Positions 43,553 to 52,321 of a stretch of DNA of 63,677 bases are shown in pieces. Position 1 is the first letter of the stretch; the number at the start of each line of letters is the position of its first letter. The notes below the pieces were generated by a model. The model was given only the letters and a program-made list of their open reading frames with translations. It searched no databases and was not told the origin of the DNA. Origin of the DNA: Lachnospiraceae bacterium (GTDB lineage Bacteria > Bacillota > Clostridia > Lachnospirales > Lachnospiraceae); NCBI GenBank assembly GCA_016290615.1, contig JAEEUS010000009.1, positions 1 to 63,677 of the forward strand, written 5' to 3'. A program made the position numbers and the translations under genes.

Positions 43553-45769
43553 TTACATTGATTCCTTACTCTCCATTTTCTTTTTGTGTTCATCATACAT
43601 CTTCTTACCAAGAGCACCAAGAAGAAATACTACAAGCAACCACCACCAGTTCATTTCTGCACTATCTTCACCAGGCATATTTGCAAGCGGTACCTGATTA
43701 TTCTCGAGCTTAGTCACCTTCTTTGTATCAGTCTTCTTATCGTCTGTTTTTACAGGAGCTGTAGCTGCTTTTGCAACCTGGTTATCGTCTACCTGTACGA
43801 TTCCCTGATCTGCTGCGCCACCATTATTCTCATCAACTCTTACACCGGCAACACCATTATTGTTCCGTGTGTTAACAGTTCCCAAACCAGCTACTCCTGC
43901 CAGATTTTCTACTGAAGGTATAGTGATTGTATTAGTTGTTGCTCCTTCAGACGCATCCACATCAGAATCACCGCCAGCATTATCAGCGGGATCATCCGCT
44001 CCACCAGGTGTTGTTATAACTCCAGGCTCTGTTATAGGCTCTTCTTCTATTGGTTCAACTACATCAGGTCCATCAGAGTATTCTTCAGGATAGAGAGTTC
44101 TAAGCATCTGGTCATAAACATCCTGGAAATCCTTGAGATTATCCTTGCTGTTATTATATGCTTCCTGAGCCTTTTCAAGCTTAGTTGACAACTCGGCGAT
44201 TTTCTCTTTGTTTGTTGCCACCTTGCTATTAACAATATTTATTTCCTCTTTGAGCTTCTTAACCTTTTCAGCAGCCTCGTCAACCGCTGCTTTTGCGTTC
44301 TTATAATCATCTGCTGCTTTAACTAATGCGTTGTAATTATCAAGATACTCAGAACTATCGGGATTGTACTTAGTATATTTCCATGTATCACCTTCTTTTT
44401 TTATTTCAGATACATATATAACGCCATTCTCAAAATCAACATCCGATCCTTCATAATCCTTATCTTTAGCCTTTATTATGTAGTTGAAGTACTTCGTTTG
44501 CTCCTGATTATTACCGTCAATATAGGTGACCTTAACATGATTATTTCTACCGTTATCACCTACGCCACTTTCCCATTTGTGTATTCCGGCATCTTTATAC
44601 TTGCCTATCTTGTCATTGCCTTCATTATCTTTAGTGATAACAGCTGTTTTTTCAGGTTTACTATTTGGATCTCCTTTAATTCCAGCTTCAAAAACAATAT
44701 TTGTGGCTCCTTCATCTTCCAATTTATATGTGACTAATTGTTCAAGCAATTCGCGACCGAGATAAAATGTATCATTTCCTATTCCTTGAGTTTTGTTAAC
44801 TTTATTATTGTTCAACTCGGAAGCTTTAGCTGCACTTTGTTCAACATCCAATTTGCCGTTTTCATCAAAAGTAGCAGTCTTTACCTCATCATTGAAATAT
44901 CTGAGCATAAGTGCATAATACTGATCGCGCATTTTTTCGAGCTTTTCAGCTTTCTTCTGTGCGTCCTCAAGGTATTTGCTAGCTTCCTGAGAATACTTAA
45001 CGGCTTCACCAATCTGCTCCTCAATTTTATCCAAAGCTTCTTTTGCAGCCGCATACTCTGTTTCTGCTTCAGTAAGCTTTTCTGTAGAATTTGCGAACTT
45101 ACTGTTGGCCGCACTGAGATATTCTCCGGCTTTTGCTAAATGCTCTTTTGCCTTATCCTCATTGCCGTTTTTGCTTTCCTCAATCGCTTTTTGTATTTCA
45201 CCCATACCGGACTGATAAACGCCCTGAACACTTCTGTTATCATCACCATACTGTCCTGATAACTGCAATTGAGCGCTACCTGTTTCTACACTGGGGTTTC
45301 CATCTGCATCTGTTATTAACTGCTCTTCCTCATCCCTTGCTACATCATACTGTAATCTATCCGCTTTAGCTTTATCTTTTGTATCACTTTCTAAATATTC
45401 GGATTTCAATGACTCATCAAGCGCTTTCAGATTCTGATCAGCCACATCGCTTTCAACAAGAACAACTACTAAGCCTTCTTCATTCACTTCTATCTTGTTT
45501 AATTCAGCTTCAGCGTTATCAAGGTCCTTTATTACAGCCTGATCCAACTGAGATTCCTCATTTGTGCCCTCAAAATGTTGTTCAACTTCATCCTCGGCTT
45601 TGTCAACTGCATTGATAGCATCTTCAATTGTTACCGCCTGTTCAGTATTCTCTGTTGCACCAGTACCTGCCGCCAATGATCCGACCGGTACTGATGTAAT
45701 TGCCATCATTGCTGACATTGCAATAGCAATACCTTTTAATACTTTGTTATTCACGATCTGTTTTTTCAT
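43553..45769 (-). CDS. Secreted coiled-coil surface protein with PLA-WW anchor
   Basis: A 738-aa surface protein. I chose ATG 45769 (MKKQIV) because GGAGGG lies 6 nt upstream; the longer frame lacks one. Signal peptide 1-35 with SLAAG cleavage region; Ala/Glu/Lys-rich helices with heptads; a globular, beta-rich insert at about 323-476; more coiled coil to about 550; an acidic Pro/Glu/Gly linker; then VPLANMPG, a WWW-containing membrane helix and a KKK tail. No LPxTG is present. The same end is found on the two neighbouring proteins. Likely displayed on the cell surface, perhaps as an adhesin or wall spacer. DNA is more AT-rich than its neighbours. Confidence 0.8.
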   Translation of the reverse strand: MKKQIVNNKVLKGIAIAMSAMMAITSVPVGSLAAGTGATENTEQAVTIEDAINAVDKAEDEVEQHFEGTNEESQLDQAVIKDLDNAEAELNKIEVNEEGLVVVLVESDVADQNLKALDESLKSEYLESDTKDKAKADRLQYDVARDEEEQLITDADGNPSVETGSAQLQLSGQYGDDNRSVQGVYQSGMGEIQKAIEESKNGNEDKAKEHLAKAGEYLSAANSKFANSTEKLTEAETEYAAAKEALDKIEEQIGEAVKYSQEASKYLEDAQKKAEKLEKMRDQYYALMLRYFNDEVKTATFDENGKLDVEQSAAKASELNNNKVNKTQGIGNDTFYLGRELLEQLVTYKLEDEGATNIVFEAGIKGDPNSKPEKTAVITKDNEGNDKIGKYKDAGIHKWESGVGDNGRNNHVKVTYIDGNNQEQTKYFNYIIKAKDKDYEGSDVDFENGVIYVSEIKKEGDTWKYTKYNPDSSEYLDNYNALVKAADDYKNAKAAVDEAAEKVKKLKEEINIVNSKVATNKEKIAELSTKLEKAQEAYNNSKDNLKDFQDVYDQMLRTLYPEEYSDGPDVVEPIEEEPITEPGVITTPGGADDPADNAGGDSDVDASEGATTNTITIPSVENLAGVAGLGTVNTRNNNGVAGVRVDENNGGAADQGIVQVDDNQVAKAATAPVKTDDKKTDTKKVTKLENNQVPLANMPGEDSAEMNWWWLLVVFLLGALGKKMYDEHKKKMESKESM

Positions 45770-45854
45770 TGTTTCCCTCCTACCAAATGAAAGCTCCCTA
45801 ATTCTTTCAATGGCCATTCATCTTACAATTATTTATCGGTTTTTCTACGTTTAC

Positions 45855-45863
45855 ATATTAGCA
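45855..45863 (-). promoter_or_regulatory. Extended -10 promoter of the 738-aa surface gene
   Basis: Minus-strand TGCTAATAT. The predicted start, about 45848, gives a leader of about 79 nt. The -35 is poor, so an activator bound at the paired operator upstream is plausible. Confidence 0.65.
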
Positions 45864-45886
45864 CAAAATGTGTAACAAAAATAAAA

Positions 45887-45919
45887 TTCGTGCACGAAAT
45901 GCAGAAATTCGTGCACGAA
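45887..45919. promoter_or_regulatory. Paired palindromic operator, copy A
   Basis: Two perfect 12-bp palindromes TTCGTGCACGAA at 45887-45898 and 45908-45919, exactly 21 bp apart (two helix turns). They lie about 25-60 bp upstream of the extended -10, an activator position. The same layout occurs at 50609-50641. Confidence 0.75.
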
Positions 45920-45976
45920 ATGCAATTTTAACCTGTTTTAACTTGTTTTTACAGCTTTTTAACCATCGAAATCCAG

Positions 45977-46318
45977 CTATAGATTTTTCATCTGTTCCTG
46001 GATCTCATTGTCCTTCTTTCGCTCTTCATACATAGATACCGCAGTAGCTGTGACTATAGCTATCAGAATAAACCACCAAGATGCATTTGAGTTCTTTTCA
46101 ATCGGTTCAGGTGCCAGAGGTACCTCTTCATCTTCGATCGTGACTACTTTGGCATTATCTGTTTCACTGCTTGTGCTCTGAGTCGTCTCAGTCTGAGCCG
46201 CATATGTAGCTACGGGAGTTGTAACAGTTAATAACATAGCTGCCATGAATATGGCAAATGCTTTAGGTATTCTGTTTTTATGTATTCTATCTCTGATCAT
46301 ACCATTCGCCGTTTTCAT
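45977..46318 (-). CDS. Mini surface protein: signal peptide plus PLA-WW anchor
   Basis: A 113-aa protein made almost only of a signal peptide (1-41, ending TYAAQ), a Thr/Ser/Glu linker of about 35 residues, EVPLAPEP, a WW-containing membrane helix (about 77-95) and a basic tail. The C-terminal third matches the two large neighbours. AGGGG precedes the ATG. It may be a cap or partner of the large proteins, or a remnant of a third one. No terminator is evident between it and the 738-aa gene downstream. Confidence 0.7.
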   Translation of the reverse strand: MKTANGMIRDRIHKNRIPKAFAIFMAAMLLTVTTPVATYAAQTETTQSTSSETDNAKVVTIEDEEVPLAPEPIEKNSNASWWFILIAIVTATAVSMYEERKKDNEIQEQMKNL

Positions 46319-46347
46319 TCTCGGCCCCTTAAAAGGGGGTTGTGAGA

Positions 46348-46367
46348 TCCCTGCAATATTGCAGGGA
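46348..46367 (-). terminator. Stem-loop after the 1323-aa surface gene
   Basis: TCCCTGCAA / TTGCAGGGA hairpin, about 50 nt past the stop. Eleven flanking bases match those around the terminator at 43497-43516, but the T-run is weak on the minus strand, so termination may be partial. Confidence 0.5.
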
Positions 46368-46417
46368 CCTCTTTGTATAGTATCAGATCGTGTAAAGCTT
46401 ATTAATCCAGATAAATC

Positions 46418-49400
46418 TTAGTTTTTCCTAATCTGCTGCTTAGCCTCAGCCTTTTTCTTGTAGTTCTGGTACATAGCTGTTGCTGTTGCTACTCCAAATA
46501 ATGCTACTAAGATCAACCACCACAAGCTATTAAACTCAATTCCATCTTCCACATTGGGCATTGCTGTAAGAGGTGTACTGTTTTCACCGATGTTCTTTGA
46601 TGGATTGTTATTCTTATTATCTTCTACTTTGGTATCCTTGATATCTGAACCATCCGACAAAGCCATTTGATTGTTATCAATGCTTACACTGCCGTTTGCA
46701 TCCTGAGCATTCAGATTTGCACCGTTAGTTGTTGTCCTGTTAGTTGTTGTCGTCTGAGTTCCAGTCGTTGAATTTGAGCTAGCTACTGTTGTTATAACAT
46801 CACCTTCATTTGTTGATGATGAAGTAGATTCATTGTTGTTACCGCTATCTGTTGAATCATCACTTGTCGTTTCTGTATTGTCTTCACTTACGGGCTGGAT
46901 TCTTTTTGCCATTTCAGATGCGGCTTTCGCAACACGTTCTGCTTCTTGTGCATAATCCTGAGCTTTCTTCAGCTTATCCTGTGCGTCCTTATTATCTTGT
47001 TGTGCATCTTCATATGCCTTACGAGCATCTTCTAACTGTTTTGAAGCATACTGTAATGCAGTTAATAAGCTAGCATTCTTCTCAAGATCAAGCTTTTCAC
47101 CATGCTTAATTCCTGTTGTCTGGATCAATTCAGGTATTTCAAAATCATCTTTATTACTGATCTTTGAATACTCTTTGATCTGTCCATTCTTATCAAGTCT
47201 GCCGCTAACAGTCTCGTTGTCTTTAAGACCAGAAAGGTAGGTGTTCAGGTTATCGCTTTCAGGTGTGTTATTATATGTATTATCATATTCGTCAAACTTA
47301 TCATACGTTTTGCCTAAATTAGCATACGCTTGCTTAGCATCGTTAAGGTTATTCTGAGCTACAACAAATGCATCTTTTGCAGCCTTTTCTCTCTCCTGAG
47401 CACTTTTAGCTCTTTCAGCTGCTGCTTTTGCATTTTCCTTAGCTGTATTTGCAGCTGTTACCGCAGCTTCTGCATCTGCCTTTGCCTTTTCAATTTTTAT
47501 CTGAGCATATGTTGCGCGAAACTCTGAAGCCTCAGCAGCATCAACACATATTACAACGCATTTCTCATTTACTCTTTCTACGAGATAAGTACGGTTATAG
47601 CCGTCATTGAAAACATGCTTAAGACCATATTTATCTTCTATTGCATTTTCATTGTAACCGTTTGTTCCAGGGAATAGTGTTGTAATAATGTGCGGGAAGC
47701 CTCTACTAATCTCGTTATAAGCTGTCGCATCTTTATCAATTCCCACATAGGATTTATCTGTCTTTGGATTGGTACCCGGGCCGTAATCTGCTTTGATCTT
47801 TGCTATAAGATCAGCATATTGAGGGTTCTTCTCAAGCGCCTCAAAATCTCCACTGTCAAGAACGATAGCATTCGCATTTGTTATAGCAAAGCTGTTAACA
47901 TTATTTACTTTCTCTTCGCTGCTTGCGATAAGTGTTTTCTGATCTTTAACAGCCTTATCAGCCTGTGAGATTAAGTTGCTTGCATTCGTTTTAGCTGTCT
48001 GAGCATTTGTTTTAGCTGAATTTGCAGCACTTATCTCGCCAGCTAATCTGCTCTGAGTTGCCTTAGCTGTAGCCAAAAGGCCATCACTGCCAGTCAAGGA
48101 ATCATAGCGGTCTATAACAAGCTGGGCAGCCGCCAAGTTCGCTCTTGCGTCATTCAGCTCTCTCTCTGTGTATTTAACCCACACATCGCTTTTGAATAAT
48201 CTTGGCTTCCAATATCCTCCATCATTTATCATTTTTTCATATTTTGCTTTATCTTCCCTTGCATTATATATCTTTGAATGATAGAACAAGCCGGAGTCTT
48301 CAAAATCATTTATTTCCTTCTGATATTCTTTAACCGCCTTATCTGCATTTGACTTCTGAGCAACGAGGCCGTTTTCACCATTAAGAATTCCATCTTTTTC
48401 TGCTATGATTTCATTCTGCTGATTTATTATTTCGTTCTGTTCTCTGGTTACGGTCTGAAGATTTGACTGCAACTCAGGAAGTGTTTGCTCCTTAGCAGTC
48501 TTCAGATCACTTTCAAGATCAGCAAAAGTTTTGCCGGGTTCTCCGTATCCCAAAAGTTTCATAACGCTGTCTTTAGTAGTAGAAACTGCTGTTTGAGAGA
48601 TTTTAACCTGTTCGTCAATACTATCTGACGATATTTTTGCATCTGATGCCTTCTGAGCTGCTTCTTCAGCATACTCAGCCGCAGTCTTGCTTATTCCACT
48701 TGCCTCATTCAAAGCTGCCGTTGCTGTTTCCAGATCTTTCTGTGCATCTTCCAATGCTTTTTCCGCAGCATCAAGTTTTGCCTTTGCAGTAGCTCTTTTT
48801 CCGTCCTTGCCTTCTACATCATCGATTGCATTATTGGCATCTGTTATAGCCTGCTTTGCATCATTAATCTTTCCATCAGCAATACCTTTCTTCTCAAGGT
48901 AATCCTTCTCGTATGTTTTATATGAAGAATTACTGCTGTTTGCTTTATCTATTGCATCATTTGTTCCGTTTTCTTTGGTTATCTGAGTATTATAATCATC
49001 AATCAAGACATTCAGATCAGCAACCATTCCGCTACCATCTGTAGGATCTTTTATTGCCTTTACGGAGTCATTGTAAGCTTCTATTTCATTATTAAGATTC
49101 TTAACATCACCGTTCTCAAGGGTATCAGCATTAGACTTTGCCTTTGTATAAGCTCCGTTTTCTCCACTATATTCTTCTTTTGCCTTATCTAAAGCCTTAC
49201 GTGCATCTTCAAGAGCTTTCTGCGCATCTTCATAGTTCTTTTTTGCTGCTGATTCTGCAAGTGCTGCTGTCTTTGCATATGCATCTGCGTTTGCTGCTGC
49301 CTGTTCAGCTGCCTGCGCCTCATCTGCTGCTTTTTTTGCATATTGCTGTGCTGCTGCAACATCATGACTGCCATTGTCAACCAGTCTTTTTACTCCATAA

Positions 49401-50389
49401 TAATTATCCCATGTGTTTGATAAAGATGTATTTGCCTGATCTCTTTCCTTTTCAGCTTCTGCTTTAGCCTGTGCTGCGGCATTTGCGTTGAGCTGTGCAG
49501 CCTCACCTAAAGTACGACCTGTGGGCTTTCCATCCTCATCAGTTTCTTTTAAAGCCTCCTGAATATTTGTGCAGATATCGCTTATCTTTTCTAATGCATC
49601 ATCATCGGCTTTTTGATATGAAGCTTCAACGGCTTTAATCTGAACCTGTACTTCATTAATTTTTCCCGTTGTTGTGTCTGTACCTTTTAATATATCCTTT
49701 TCAGCATTAACACTACTTAATGCTGTATTAATCTCAGTAATCTTATCATCCACTTTGCCTTTGGCAGCTTCAGCATTTGCTATCTCACTAACAGCATTTT
49801 TTGTGTCAGTCAATGCAGTATTCGCCTTACCTTCAAGCGTTTCAGCCTTGTCCTTATCACCTATAACATCATTAACTGTCTGCACTGCTGTATCGGCAGC
49901 TGATATAGCTTCATCTGCATCTTTTGCCTTGACGTTTGCTGTGCTGATTGCTGTATCAGCATTGCTAATTGCTGTGTTTGCATCTGCAAGCGCCTTAGAA
50001 ACGTTACCATTCTGTTCAAGAGTTTTTGCTGCCTCTTCAGCAAGTTTTGCAATTTCAGCTGCATTGTCTGCTGCTTTTGAAGCATTTGTTGCTGCTTTTT
50101 GAGCTTCAGTTGATGCCGTCTTAGCTGAGCCTGCTGCTGTTACAGCTGTTGAAGCTGCTGTCTCCGCTGTTGTCGCAGCATTAACCGCTGTTTTAGCTGT
50201 ATTTAAATTCTGCTTGCTCGCATCATTAAGATTTCCCGAATGATTCTGTTCTAGGTCCTCGATTATAACATTTACACTATTAGGTTCTTCTGCCAATGCA
50301 GAAACCGGAACACTTCCAACTGTAATAAAAGTTGCTATCGCAAGTGCCATAGCTCGTGATACTTTTTTGTTTCTTGTACTCTTTCTCAT
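46418..50389 (-). CDS. Giant Ala-rich coiled-coil surface protein with PLT-WW anchor
   Basis: A 1323-aa secreted protein. Signal peptide 1-34 (SALAEE); long Ala/Lys/Glu/Asp heptad regions from about 60 to 690; a short break near 700-755 with aromatic residues; coiled coil; a globular insert at about 830-960 containing YLVERVNEKCVVICVD; further coiled coil to about 1150; a Ser/Thr/Asn-rich spacer (about 1160-1270); then TPLTAMPN, a WW-containing membrane helix and KKK tail. Predicted as a long rod standing off the cell. AAGGGAG precedes the ATG. The DNA is AT-richer and more repetitive than the flanks. The 180-nt leader (50390-50570) holds nothing else I can name. Confidence 0.8.
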   Translation of the reverse strand: MRKSTRNKKVSRAMALAIATFITVGSVPVSALAEEPNSVNVIIEDLEQNHSGNLNDASKQNLNTAKTAVNAATTAETAASTAVTAAGSAKTASTEAQKAATNASKAADNAAEIAKLAEEAAKTLEQNGNVSKALADANTAISNADTAISTANVKAKDADEAISAADTAVQTVNDVIGDKDKAETLEGKANTALTDTKNAVSEIANAEAAKGKVDDKITEINTALSSVNAEKDILKGTDTTTGKINEVQVQIKAVEASYQKADDDALEKISDICTNIQEALKETDEDGKPTGRTLGEAAQLNANAAAQAKAEAEKERDQANTSLSNTWDNYYGVKRLVDNGSHDVAAAQQYAKKAADEAQAAEQAAANADAYAKTAALAESAAKKNYEDAQKALEDARKALDKAKEEYSGENGAYTKAKSNADTLENGDVKNLNNEIEAYNDSVKAIKDPTDGSGMVADLNVLIDDYNTQITKENGTNDAIDKANSSNSSYKTYEKDYLEKKGIADGKINDAKQAITDANNAIDDVEGKDGKRATAKAKLDAAEKALEDAQKDLETATAALNEASGISKTAAEYAEEAAQKASDAKISSDSIDEQVKISQTAVSTTKDSVMKLLGYGEPGKTFADLESDLKTAKEQTLPELQSNLQTVTREQNEIINQQNEIIAEKDGILNGENGLVAQKSNADKAVKEYQKEINDFEDSGLFYHSKIYNAREDKAKYEKMINDGGYWKPRLFKSDVWVKYTERELNDARANLAAAQLVIDRYDSLTGSDGLLATAKATQSRLAGEISAANSAKTNAQTAKTNASNLISQADKAVKDQKTLIASSEEKVNNVNSFAITNANAIVLDSGDFEALEKNPQYADLIAKIKADYGPGTNPKTDKSYVGIDKDATAYNEISRGFPHIITTLFPGTNGYNENAIEDKYGLKHVFNDGYNRTYLVERVNEKCVVICVDAAEASEFRATYAQIKIEKAKADAEAAVTAANTAKENAKAAAERAKSAQEREKAAKDAFVVAQNNLNDAKQAYANLGKTYDKFDEYDNTYNNTPESDNLNTYLSGLKDNETVSGRLDKNGQIKEYSKISNKDDFEIPELIQTTGIKHGEKLDLEKNASLLTALQYASKQLEDARKAYEDAQQDNKDAQDKLKKAQDYAQEAERVAKAASEMAKRIQPVSEDNTETTSDDSTDSGNNNESTSSSTNEGDVITTVASSNSTTGTQTTTTNRTTTNGANLNAQDANGSVSIDNNQMALSDGSDIKDTKVEDNKNNNPSKNIGENSTPLTAMPNVEDGIEFNSLWWLILVALFGVATATAMYQNYKKKAEAKQQIRKN

Positions 50390-50577
50390 CTTTTTCTCCC
50401 TTAGAATTGAATCTGATACCTGTAACCGTCTGGTCCTGTTTCGTCTGTCTGTTGTGATGGGCCTTCAAAAAATAAAAGCCACATCACCAACAGATGACAG
50501 GGCTCAGATGTTGCGGGCGTTCCCTTTTGTTATTCTTCTTGCACTTTTTTCCAAACGGTGTTTTTGACTACGCTGTT

Positions 50578-50586
50578 AACTTATCA
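50578..50586 (-). promoter_or_regulatory. Extended -10-like promoter of the 1323-aa surface gene
   Basis: Minus-strand TGATAAGTT lies at nearly the same distance from its operator as the -10 of the 738-aa gene does from copy A (30 against 29-30 nt). The -10 itself is a weak match. The leader would be about 180 nt. Confidence 0.45.
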
Positions 50587-50608
50587 CAAAAATCATATTC
50601 AAAACGAA

Positions 50609-50641
50609 ATATTGCACGAAATGCAGAAATTCGAGCACGAA
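50609..50641. promoter_or_regulatory. Paired palindromic operator, copy B
   Basis: Two 12-mers matching TTCGTGCACGAA at 9/12 (50609-50620) and 11/12 (50630-50641), again 21 bp apart. The 17 bases between and around the core are shared with copy A (ATGCAGAAATTCG). It lies between the large surface gene and the divergent MATE gene, so it could act on either. Confidence 0.65.
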
Positions 50642-50852
50642 ATGCAGACGCCATAAAAGAAGACTGCTGTTTTTGAGTTTTCTTTGTGCAATATTACCAA
50701 AAGAAGGGCGCGTTCGTGATAACCATTAGTTATCGCTCGTTTTTAATTTATACATGTATGAGGATATCGGGGGGCGGTTTGGCGGATATTTAAAGTATAT
50801 AAATGTAAAAAACATGCGTATTCCTCATATTTTATTGATCAGACAACGTGAC

Positions 50853-50858
50853 TATAAT
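50853..50858 (+). promoter_or_regulatory. -10 box directly before the MATE start codon
   Basis: A perfect TATAAT ends 7 nt before the A of the chosen ATG. Transcription would begin at or next to the start codon. No good -35 is present; TG two bases upstream resembles a shifted extended -10. Confidence 0.5.
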
Positions 50859-50864
50859 TGCGTT

Positions 50865-52271
50865 ATGGCTAATATAAATATAAGATCACAGACACTAAAC
50901 ATGACCGAGGGTAATCCCACCGGACTCATCATACGTTTTGCCATCCCGATGCTTATCGGCAACATCTTCCAGCAGCTGTATAACCTGGTGGATTCTGTTA
51001 TCGTGGGAAGATATGTCGGAAGCAGTGCTCTTGCCAGCGTCGGTGCAACAGGCTCCGTTACCTTCCTGTTCTTTGCTCTTTGCAACGGTGTCGGCAGCGG
51101 CGGCGGCATAGTAACATCACAGTATTTCGGCAAAGGTGATGACAAGAGTGTACGTGATTGTATATCAAATACAGCCTATATAATGTTTGGCATGTCGTTT
51201 GTGATCGGCATACTTGCATTTGTCTTCTCCGGATCGGTGCTTGCAGCTATGGATACTCCGTCGGATATATTAGCCGATGCGACTTCTTATCTTAAGCTGC
51301 AGTGCATTGGTCTGATCTTTGTGGCACTGTACAACTATGCTTCTTCCATGTTAAGAGCACTCGGAGATTCAAAGACGCCTTTATATTTTCTAGTCTTCTC
51401 CTGCATCTTAAATACAGGCCTTGATCTTTTGTTTGTAATAAACTTTAAAATGGGAGTTACAGGTGCTGCTGTAGCTACGGTGATCTCACAGCTTGTATCC
51501 GGAGCAGCATGTCTTACATTTGCCATAAGGAAGAATGAGTACTTTACCTTATCAAAGGAAAACCTTAAGCCTAACAGACATATCATATATCAGTCAGTAA
51601 GAATCGGTGTTCCGCTCTCAATGCAGTTTTCTCTCATAGCGATCAGCTGTATGGTACTCCAGAGTGTTGTAAACGGTTTCGGTCCGATAGCAGTCGCAGC
51701 ATTTACGGCGACGAGCCGTATAGAGCAGCTCATCCATCAGCCCTATCAGACTCTCGGAGCTTCTCTTTCCACCTACTGCGGACAGAACTTCGGAGCTAAA
51801 AAGCTTGACAGGGTGATAATGGGATTTAAAAAGAGCATGATCATGATGTTTGTCTTCTCTCTTTTAATGCTTCCCGTTATGCAGTTGTTCGGTGAATCGA
51901 TAGTAAGGATATTTGTTGAAGACGGTGCCGTTATTGCAATGGGTGCAAGAGCTTTAAGGATTACAAGTCTCTTCTATGTATGTCTCGGCACCATATATAC
52001 GGTAAGAGGAGTGCTTAACGGTGTCGGTGATGCGATATTCTCATTTGTAAACGGAGTTGTCGAGGTCGTATGCAGACTTATCTTCCCTGCTCTTATGACA
52101 GCCTCAGCCTTTATCGGTTTATGGGGTATATGGTATTCGGTCGGTGTCACATGGTTTTTAAGCGGCCTGACAGCATATATGAGATATGCAAGTTATAAGA
52201 AAAAGCATCTGATAACAGAACCTGAAATGGAAAACAACATAGCAGGCAATGATCACTGCCTGCAGGTATAA
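50865..52271 (+). CDS. MATE-family multidrug/metabolite exporter
   Basis: A 468-aa transporter with about twelve membrane helices, of the DinF/NorM-like type that uses a Na+ or H+ gradient to expel cationic compounds. The family start MTEGNPTGLIIRFAIPMLIGNIFQQ (split) appears about 14 residues in, with YNLVDSVIVGRYVG following. I chose ATG 50865 (MANINIRS); the frame is open to 50754 but those 37 residues are not MATE-like and no Shine-Dalgarno precedes any start. It stands alone between the surface gene and htpG and is divergent from the former. Confidence 0.88.
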   Translation: MANINIRSQTLNMTEGNPTGLIIRFAIPMLIGNIFQQLYNLVDSVIVGRYVGSSALASVGATGSVTFLFFALCNGVGSGGGIVTSQYFGKGDDKSVRDCISNTAYIMFGMSFVIGILAFVFSGSVLAAMDTPSDILADATSYLKLQCIGLIFVALYNYASSMLRALGDSKTPLYFLVFSCILNTGLDLLFVINFKMGVTGAAVATVISQLVSGAACLTFAIRKNEYFTLSKENLKPNRHIIYQSVRIGVPLSMQFSLIAISCMVLQSVVNGFGPIAVAAFTATSRIEQLIHQPYQTLGASLSTYCGQNFGAKKLDRVIMGFKKSMIMMFVFSLLMLPVMQLFGESIVRIFVEDGAVIAMGARALRITSLFYVCLGTIYTVRGVLNGVGDAIFSFVNGVVEVVCRLIFPALMTASAFIGLWGIWYSVGVTWFLSGLTAYMRYASYKKKHLITEPEMENNIAGNDHCLQV

Positions 52272-52276
52272 ATAAC

Positions 52277-52306
52277 AATAGCGCCCCAAAGGGCGCTATT
52301 TTATTA
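52277..52306 (+). terminator. Terminator between MATE and htpG
   Basis: A 10-bp stem (AATAGCGCCC / GGGCGCTATT, CAAA loop) followed by TTATTAT. With T-rich sequence on both sides it can serve the convergent htpG too. Confidence 0.85.
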
Positions 52307-52321
52307 TCTGATCCAATGATC

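Noticed and set aside
45887-45919. Short CRISPR-like repeat pair
   Set aside because: Only two units, 9-nt spacers that are themselves conserved in the second copy, no cas genes; fits an operator.
46418-50389. Phage tail-fibre or tape-measure protein
   Set aside because: The long coiled coil fits, but a signal peptide and C-terminal membrane anchor are present and no phage genes are near.
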